A stretch of DNA of 26,257 bases from Endomicrobium sp. GTDB lineage: Bacteria > Elusimicrobiota > Endomicrobiia > Endomicrobiales > Endomicrobiaceae. The DNA lies in contig JAISDI010000019.1 of NCBI GenBank assembly GCA_031264895.1, positions 1 through 26,257 of the forward strand. The letters run 5' to 3'. The translations under genes and the position numbers were made by a program. The notes under the pieces are model-generated. The model was given only the letters and a program-made list of their open reading frames with translations. It made no database searches and was not told the DNA's origin. Positions 21,813-26,257 of the stretch are shown here, piece after piece (the stretch's first letter is position 1; each line of letters starts with the position of its first letter).

Positions 21813-22792
21813 TTCTTATAAAATTCGATTATAGTTTTTTTAAGTTCGTCCTGACCCGTAGTTTCCGTACCCAGCTTTGCCACGACTATTCCTGCGGCGA
21901 AATTTGCAATCTCCGCGGCGCTTACCAAATCCGCTTTTGCAGCCAAGGCCAAAGTCATGGTTGAAATAACCGTATCTCCGGCTCCGGTAACGTCATAAAC
22001 TTCTTTCGCTCTGGTAGGTATCGTCGTAACTTTATTGTTTGGCTCAATCAAAGTCATTCCCATTTCGCCGCGCGTTATGAGAACGGAATCCGATTTCAGC
22101 GTTTTCAAAATTTTCTTACCCAAAGTTTCGATATCCTGTTCTGTGGAAATATTTTTTGCGTTCATTCCTTCAATCGCTTCTTTGGTGTTTGGCGTTATAG
22201 TCGTAACTTTTTTATATTTTTTGAAATGTTCTATTTTAGGATCTACGGTAACCGGAATTTTATGTTTCTTTGCGAGAAAAATCGTTCTTTTTAAAACTTT
22301 GTGGCTCACGACGCCTTTTCCGTAATCCGAAATAATTACGCCGTCGGCTTTAGGAATCAGCGTTTCGATATTTTTTATTATTTTCGATTCGGTCGAGTGC
22401 GCAAAAACGCCTTTGATTTCCCTGTCAACTCTTACGACCTGCTGGTTTGTGGCGATAATTCTGGTCTTGGTGATCGTCGGTCTGTTTGCATCATAAACCA
22501 GATAATCTGGGTTAATGCCTTTTTCTTCAAGCATTCCGACCATTGATCTGCCCGTATTGTCTTCGCCGATCGCGCTTATGATTACGGCTTTTGCCCCGAG
22601 CGACGTAATATTGTTGGCCACGTTTCCCGCTCCGCCCAGAGTTTCGGTTTCTTTGGTGATTTCAACGACAGGAACCGGCGCTTCCGGAGATATTCTCGCG
22701 ACTTTTCCCCATATAAATTTGTCAACCATCGTATCGCCGATAACAAGAATAGTTTGCTTTTTAAAAGCGTCAAGAAAATTAATAAGCTTCAT
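21809..22792 (-). CDS. rfaE1: D-glycero-beta-D-manno-heptose-7-phosphate kinase (RfaE domain I)
   Basis: PfkB/ribokinase family sugar kinase, 327 aa, matching the N-terminal half of HldE. Glycine motif GGAGNVANNITSLGA (53-67) and catalytic VTGAGDTV with Asp273. It phosphorylates heptose-7-phosphate at position 1. E. coli HldE is a fusion with an adenylyltransferase; here only the kinase is encoded, and no adenylyltransferase, GmhA or GmhB gene is in the window, so those must lie elsewhere. GGAG precedes the ATG; 12 bp after hldD. The hldD neighbour and the HldE-like motifs favour heptose over other PfkB substrates. Confidence 0.92.
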   Translation of the reverse strand: MKLINFLDAFKKQTILVIGDTMVDKFIWGKVARISPEAPVPVVEITKETETLGGAGNVANNITSLGAKAVIISAIGEDNTGRSMVGMLEEKGINPDYLVYDANRPTITKTRIIATNQQVVRVDREIKGVFAHSTESKIIKNIETLIPKADGVIISDYGKGVVSHKVLKRTIFLAKKHKIPVTVDPKIEHFKKYKKVTTITPNTKEAIEGMNAKNISTEQDIETLGKKILKTLKSDSVLITRGEMGMTLIEPNNKVTTIPTRAKEVYDVTGAGDTVISTMTLALAAKADLVSAAEIANFAAGIVVAKLGTETTGQDELKKTIIEFYKK

Positions 22793-22804
22793 AGCTGCTC
22801 CGCA

Positions 22805-23767
22805 TTATAAATAAGATTTATTTTTCAGATAATCGCAGTAATCTTTAACAGAATCTTCAAGCTCCGTAAACGGTTTGTCATATCCGGCCGCACAAAGTTT
22901 TGTCATATTTGCCTGCGTGAAATACTGGTATTTCGGTTTAAGATAGTCGGGCATTTCGATATATTCCACGTTTTCTTTTTTATCCGAAGCGGCAAACATC
23001 GACTTTGCCACATCGTTCCACGTTCTTGCTTTGCCCGTCCCCAGATTAAAAATTCCTGTCTTTGAAGGATTTTTAAGCAAAAACCACATTGCTTCCACAG
23101 CGTCTTTTACGTATATGAAATCTCTCTTCTGTCCGCCGTCGGGATATTCTTCTTTATAAGATTTAAAAAGTTTCAAAATGCCCTTTGCGGCAACTTCGTC
23201 GTAATTTTTGCATATAACGCTTCTCATGTCGCCCTTGTGATATTCGTTTGGGCCGAAAACGTTAAAAAATTTTATTCCCGCGGCTTTATCCGCATACTTA
23301 TTGCTTTGCAGCCATAAATCAAACATATGTTTCGAATAACCGTACATATTCAGCGGAGAAAGTTTTATAAGTTTTGACTCGTCGTCGTCATAACCGTTTT
23401 CTCCGTCTCCGTAAGTTGCGGCTGAAGACGCATAAATAAAAGGCACGCCGAGTTCAAAAGCCCATAAAGCCATGACTTTTGAATATTCGTAATTGTTTTT
23501 GATGTAATAATCTGCGTCGGTATTTGTAGTGGAACTGCATGCCCCGAGATGCACTATCGCTTCGGGTTTTGGAACCTGCCTGTGAATTACGGCATTGTAA
23601 AAATCATTTTTTTGTATGTAATCGTAATATTTTTTTCCGACAAGATTCTTCCATTTTTCCGACTCGTTTAAATGGTCGACAACCAACACGTCGTTTACGC
23701 CTTCGCGATTCAATTTCCAAAGAAAGCAGCTTCCTATAAAGCCTGCGCCGCCGGTTAAAATTATCAT
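22805..23767 (-). CDS. hldD: ADP-glyceromanno-heptose 6-epimerase
   Basis: HldD (RfaD), 320 aa, short-chain dehydrogenase family. It converts ADP-D-glycero-D-manno-heptose to the L-glycero form for LPS core. NAD(P) site TGGAGFIGS (5-13), catalytic Tyr142 and Lys146 in YGYSK, and FNVFGPNEYHKGDMRSV. The frame is open 27 codons further upstream, but the ATG at 23765-23767 is the start: AAGGAG lies 8 bases before it, the GxGxxG motif then sits at the usual place, and the promoter at 23795-23824 lies inside the longer version. First gene of the 23-gene run. Confidence 0.95.
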   Translation of the reverse strand: MIILTGGAGFIGSCFLWKLNREGVNDVLVVDHLNESEKWKNLVGKKYYDYIQKNDFYNAVIHRQVPKPEAIVHLGACSSTTNTDADYYIKNNYEYSKVMALWAFELGVPFIYASSAATYGDGENGYDDDESKLIKLSPLNMYGYSKHMFDLWLQSNKYADKAAGIKFFNVFGPNEYHKGDMRSVICKNYDEVAAKGILKLFKSYKEEYPDGGQKRDFIYVKDAVEAMWFLLKNPSKTGIFNLGTGKARTWNDVAKSMFAASDKKENVEYIEMPDYLKPKYQYFTQANMTKLCAAGYDKPFTELEDSVKDYCDYLKNKSYL

Positions 23768-23794
23768 AAAAACTCCTTGTATTTTCAAAGACAT

Positions 23795-23824
23795 ATTGTA
23801 TAAAACTCCCGCCTTTCCTGTCAA
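23795..23824 (-). promoter_or_regulatory. Sigma70-type promoter for the hldD-lepA operon
   Basis: Read on the minus strand: TTGACA (23824-23819, perfect), 18-bp spacer, TACAAT (23800-23795, five of six); TATACA shifted by two bases is an alternative with 16 bp. Transcription would begin near 23788, about 20 bases before the hldD ATG, with AAGGAG inside the leader. Confidence 0.75.
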
Positions 23825-23875
23825 TGCGATAAAAGACGGAAAAATCAAAAAAAGACCGCATTTTAAAGCGCTTAT

Positions 23876-23904
23876 TTGTAAAAAACATTAATAAAATATA
23901 TAAT
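23876..23904 (+). promoter_or_regulatory. Sigma70-type promoter for typA
   Basis: TTGTAA (23876-23881), exactly 17 bp, then a perfect TATAAT (23899-23904). The predicted transcript begins around 23910-23912. It is divergent from the hldD promoter, the two cores being about 50 bp apart. Confidence 0.7.
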
Positions 23905-23916
23905 AATTGAAAATCT

Positions 23917-23985
23917 ATGAGAAAAAGGAATAAAAAGTACGACCCCGCAGTTTATGGGTCGCTTTTTTTAATGAAAAAGAAATGA
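23917..23985 (+). CDS. Possible 22-codon leader peptide upstream of typA
   Basis: A small frame begins with ATG at 23917, only about 6 bases after the predicted transcription start, so it would be nearly leaderless. It reads MRKRNKKYDPAVYG, then continues through the terminator-like hairpin and ends in Lys-Lys-Lys-stop. Its TGA (23983-23985) overlaps the typA ATG as ATGA. There is no Shine-Dalgarno. It may be chance, but the placement (start at the 5' end, hairpin inside, stop on the next start) fits a leader peptide controlling typA. Confidence 0.35.
   Translation: MRKRNKKYDPAVYGSLFLMKKK
23940..23969 (+). terminator. Terminator-like hairpin in the typA leader (possible attenuator)
   Basis: Perfect 6-bp stem CGACCC (23940-23945) and GGGTCG (23956-23961), loop of 10, then C and seven T. 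It lies between the typA promoter and the typA ATG, 12 bases before the start codon. No plus-strand gene ends here (hldD is divergent), so it is not a terminator for an upstream gene. The stem is short, suggesting partial termination. Confidence 0.6.
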
Positions 23986-25817
23986 AAAGAGACGATGTAA
24001 GAAACATAGCGATAATCGCTCACGTAGACCACGGCAAGACGACCGTAGTGGATTCCATGCTGAAATTTTCCGGCCAGTTCGACGTAAAAAATGATGAAGT
24101 TCAGGACATGGTTCTGGATTCAAATCCGCTTGAAAGAGAAAGAGGCATAACCATTCTGTCAAAATGCACTTCCGTAAACTATAACGGCAATACTATAAAT
24201 ATAGTAGACACTCCGGGACATGCCGATTTCGGCAGCGAAGTTGAAAAAGTTCTGAAAATGGTTGACGGCGCGATTCTTATGGTAGACGCGGCTGAAGGCC
24301 CTATGCCGCAGACAAGATTTGTACTGCGCAAAGCTTTAGCTTTAGGATTGAAGCCCATAGTAATTATCAATAAAATGGACAAACCGCATATAAATCCGAG
24401 CGGCGTGGTTGACGATGTTTTTGATTTATTTATGAAACTCGGAGCAACGGACGAACAATTGGATTTTCCGATACTATACGCTTCCGGACGCGACGGATGG
24501 GCAAGTAAAACTATGGAAGAGAAAGGCGCGGATATTAAGCCGGTTTTTGACGTCATTTTTGAACGTGTTCCTCCGCCTTACGCCGACGATACAAAACCTT
24601 TGCAGATGCAGATAACGATGCTTGATTACAATAATTTTTTGGGACATGTCGGAATAGGAAGAATTTTAAACGGTTCTGTAAGAAAAGGGCAGCCCGTAGC
24701 TTTGGTAAACGGCAGGGAAGGCGCGGCTCCGCCGAAAATATCTAAAGCCGTAAGGATAGATAAATTTGCGGGGTTGGGCAAACAGGAAGTTGAAGAAGCA
24801 AGAGCCGGAGACATAGTCTCAATTGCGGGTCTTGAAGGCGTTGAAGTCGGCGATACGGTTTGCGGAATTTACGATATTGCGCCGCTGCCGCCTTTATCTA
24901 TCGACGAACCGACGGTTTCTATGGATTTTTTGGTAAATGATTCCCCCTTTGCGGGCCGCGAGGGAAAATTTTTGACAAGCCGCCATCTAAAATCAAGACT
25001 TGAAAAAGAAGCTCAGATAAACGTAGGCTTAAAAGTCGAAACTATTGACGGAGAAGGCCGTTTTAAAGTTTCCGGAAGAGGAGAACTCCACCTTACGATT
25101 TTAATCGAAACAATGAGAAGGGAAGGCTTTGAACTTGCCGTTTCTTCTCCGGAAGTAATATACAAAACCAAAAACGGTAAACTCTGCGAACCTATGGAAT
25201 ACCTCACGCTCGACATTGACAGCAGTCATCAGGGAACTGTTTTTGAACTTGTAGGCAGCCGCGCGGCAAAACTTGAAAATATGGCGGCCGAAGGCGACAG
25301 AATGCGTCTTGAATATATTATCCCGTCGCGCGCTTTGATAGGTTTTAAAAACGAATTTTTAACCAACACCAGAGGCGAGGGTATAATGCACCACAGTTTT
25401 TACGATTATATGCCGAAAACAAATCTGTCCGATTTAAGAACAAACGGCGTATTCATAGCAAAAGAACGCGGCAGAACTACGGCCTATGCTTTAGATAATT
25501 TACAAATAAGCGGCAGACTTTTTGTGGGACCGGGTTTAGAAGTTTATGAAGGCATGATCATAGGGCAAAACTCAAGAGACAAAGACTTGGTAGTAAACCC
25601 CTGCAAACAAAAGAAACTTACCAACATGAGAAGCAAAAGCGCCGACGACGCGGCAATACTTACTCCCCCCCAAATAATGAATCTGGAACAAGCCGTAGAG
25701 TATATAGCCCCCGACGAACTGGCAGAAGTAACCCCTGAGTCAATAAGATTAAGAAAAAAGATTTTAAACCACCTGACAAGAAAAAGACTAAACAAAAACG
25801 AAGAAGGCGAAGAATAA
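23982..25817 (+). CDS. typA: Ribosome-associated GTPase TypA/BipA
   Basis: TypA/BipA, 611 aa (E. coli 607), a translational GTPase used in ribosome assembly and stress or cold adaptation. G1 AHVDHGKT (13-20), G2 ERERGITI (51-58), G3 DTPGH (76-80), G4 NKMD (130-133). The C-terminal domain specific to the family is present: SRALIGFKNEFLTNTRGEG and the NLRSKSADDA-like NMRSKSADDA stretch. The only plus-strand gene of the window apart from edge fragments. Ribosome-binding site is poor (GAAAAAGAA), which suits coupling to the upstream small frame. No T-tract terminator was seen after the stop. Confidence 0.97.
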   Translation: MKRDDVRNIAIIAHVDHGKTTVVDSMLKFSGQFDVKNDEVQDMVLDSNPLERERGITILSKCTSVNYNGNTINIVDTPGHADFGSEVEKVLKMVDGAILMVDAAEGPMPQTRFVLRKALALGLKPIVIINKMDKPHINPSGVVDDVFDLFMKLGATDEQLDFPILYASGRDGWASKTMEEKGADIKPVFDVIFERVPPPYADDTKPLQMQITMLDYNNFLGHVGIGRILNGSVRKGQPVALVNGREGAAPPKISKAVRIDKFAGLGKQEVEEARAGDIVSIAGLEGVEVGDTVCGIYDIAPLPPLSIDEPTVSMDFLVNDSPFAGREGKFLTSRHLKSRLEKEAQINVGLKVETIDGEGRFKVSGRGELHLTILIETMRREGFELAVSSPEVIYKTKNGKLCEPMEYLTLDIDSSHQGTVFELVGSRAAKLENMAAEGDRMRLEYIIPSRALIGFKNEFLTNTRGEGIMHHSFYDYMPKTNLSDLRTNGVFIAKERGRTTAYALDNLQISGRLFVGPGLEVYEGMIIGQNSRDKDLVVNPCKQKKLTNMRSKSADDAAILTPPQIMNLEQAVEYIAPDELAEVTPESIRLRKKILNHLTRKRLNKNEEGEE

Positions 25818-25892
25818 ACCTCCGCACGGCAAGCTGCATGATATTGTTATTATATAGCAAAACGGCTTAATATTGTCTCTTTTCTAAAACTT

Positions 25893-26001
25893 CAGAAATT
25901 CCCCATGTGGAAAATCGGAAACTCCTCTTTTTTTAAACCCGAAGATTCCCCAATTCCAAAAAATCGTAAATTCCCCTTTTCAAAAAATCAAAAATTCCCC
26001 C
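25893..26001 (+). repeat. Degenerate 24-bp tandem repeat, five units
   Basis: The word TTCCCC or a one-to-two-base variant recurs at 25899, 25922, 25946, 25971 and 25995, i.e. every 23-25 bp. It is preceded each time by an A-rich segment, often AAATCGNAA, and usually followed by a T-run. The last unit merges into the modular hairpin repeat. Confidence 0.6.
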
Positions 26002-26042
26002 TTTTTTTTAAAGGGGGTGGACGCGGAGCGGACGGGGGATTT
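25993..26042 (-). repeat. Modular hairpin repeat, copy C (inverted relative to copy A)
   Basis: Read on minus: AAATCCCCCGTCCGC, a short inner palindrome, GTCCACCCCCTTT, A-run, AAAGGGGGAATT. The outer stem CCCCCTTT/AAAGGGGG is perfect over 8 bp. It matches copy A at 4086-4136 almost throughout, in the opposite direction. Confidence 0.7.
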
Positions 26043-26085
26043 AGCCAAAGGCTCTGACGGGGTATTGCGCAAAGCGCTGACGGGG
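26031..26085 (+). repeat. GACGGGG repeat alternating with different palindromes
   Basis: GACGGGG occurs at 26031, 26056 and 26079. Between them lie AGCC-AAA-GGCT (26043-26053) and GCG-CAAAG-CGC (26067-26077), two unrelated palindromes in the same slot. On minus these are further CCCCGTC-plus-palindrome modules stacked onto copy C. Confidence 0.6.
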
Positions 26086-26257
26086 CATCGACCCCAAGAA
26101 TGACGAGGTATAGCATCCCATTATTTTCATACGTCTGTTACGACAAACGGTAAAAAAACAAAACTGAAATATTTATAAGTCATTGCGAAACAAACGATGA
26201 ACCTATATTTTTCATTATAGCGTGCATATCTTTTTTTTCATGCGCCGGTTCATTTCG

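Larger units (their letters stand above)
25818..26257. other. Gene-free repeat region at the right end
   Basis: No credible gene on either strand. Contents from left to right: about 75 bp without visible structure, a 24-bp-phased degenerate repeat (25893-26001), an inverted copy of the modular hairpin repeat (25993-26042), a GACGGGG repeat (26031-26085), a fragment GCATCGACCCCAAGAATGAC (26086-26105), then about 150 bp of AT-rich DNA with nothing recognised. Confidence 0.6.

Noticed and set aside
22805..23848. Longer hldD start at 23848
   Set aside because: The extra 27 codons would cover the promoter at 23795-23824; the ATG at 23767 has a good Shine-Dalgarno and the right distance to the nucleotide-binding motif.
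24179..25860. Minus-strand frames opposite typA
   Set aside because: They are antisense shadows of a complete, well-conserved typA and lack start signals.
25893..26085. CRISPR array in the 24-bp-phased region
   Set aside because: Repeat words are only 6-7 bp, intervals are A/T-rich and similar to each other rather than unique spacers, and no cas gene is present.

Overview
The window is a gene-dense bacterial chromosome segment, moderately AT-rich, from an organism with an LPS-type outer membrane: it carries Kdo synthesis (kdsA, kdsB, kdsC), heptose genes (rfaE1, hldD), a late acyltransferase and the Lpt transport genes lptA, lptB and lptC. The same operon also carries HPr kinase, an HPr with both His15 and Ser46, YvcK/GlmR and a mannose-family PTS, a set better known from Firmicutes. 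That mix, with a GH57 glucanotransferase and abundant intergenic hairpin repeats, would fit Elusimicrobiota (Endomicrobium/Elusimicrobium-like). The assignment is inference; no rRNA or other diagnostic marker is present.

Layout. Positions 1-688 are AT-rich and hold a likely broken gene end, a repeat and several hairpins. Next come hemW (689-1774, minus), a strong hairpin terminator, and a minus-strand lepB-nfeD-stomatin operon (1830-3994). Positions 3995-4517 contain no gene and are packed with palindromic repeats. Positions 4518-23767 hold 23 consecutive minus-strand genes, no gap exceeding 48 bp and seven junctions being ATGA overlaps. In transcription order they are hldD, rfaE1, kdsB, kdsA, a small membrane protein, kdsC, an LpxL-like acyltransferase, lptC, lptA, lptB, hpf, ptsN, hprK, rapZ, yvcK, PTS EIIA, EIIB, GH57, EIIC, EIID, ptsH, ptsI and lepA. 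A good sigma70-type promoter lies just before hldD. Divergent from it is typA (23982-25817, plus), with its own promoter and a short leader containing a terminator-like hairpin and a small ORF. The right end (25818-26257) is again non-coding and repeat-rich.

How the genes work together. The first half of the long operon makes and exports LPS inner core and lipid A precursors. The middle contains regulators that tie carbon, nitrogen and amino-sugar status to the envelope: PtsN, HprK, RapZ and YvcK/GlmR. The end encodes a full mannose-type PTS relay (EI, HPr, EIIA, EIIB, EIIC, EIID) with a cytosolic alpha-glucan enzyme inside it. The order kdsC-lptC-lptA-lptB-hpf-ptsN-rapZ matches the proteobacterial rpoN operon, but rpoN is absent and hprK, yvcK and the sugar PTS are added. 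The most interesting signals are this hybrid superoperon, the GH57 gene inside the PTS genes, the possible typA attenuator, an unrecognised small membrane protein between kdsA and kdsC, and a modular family of palindromic repeats whose stems vary with compensatory changes.
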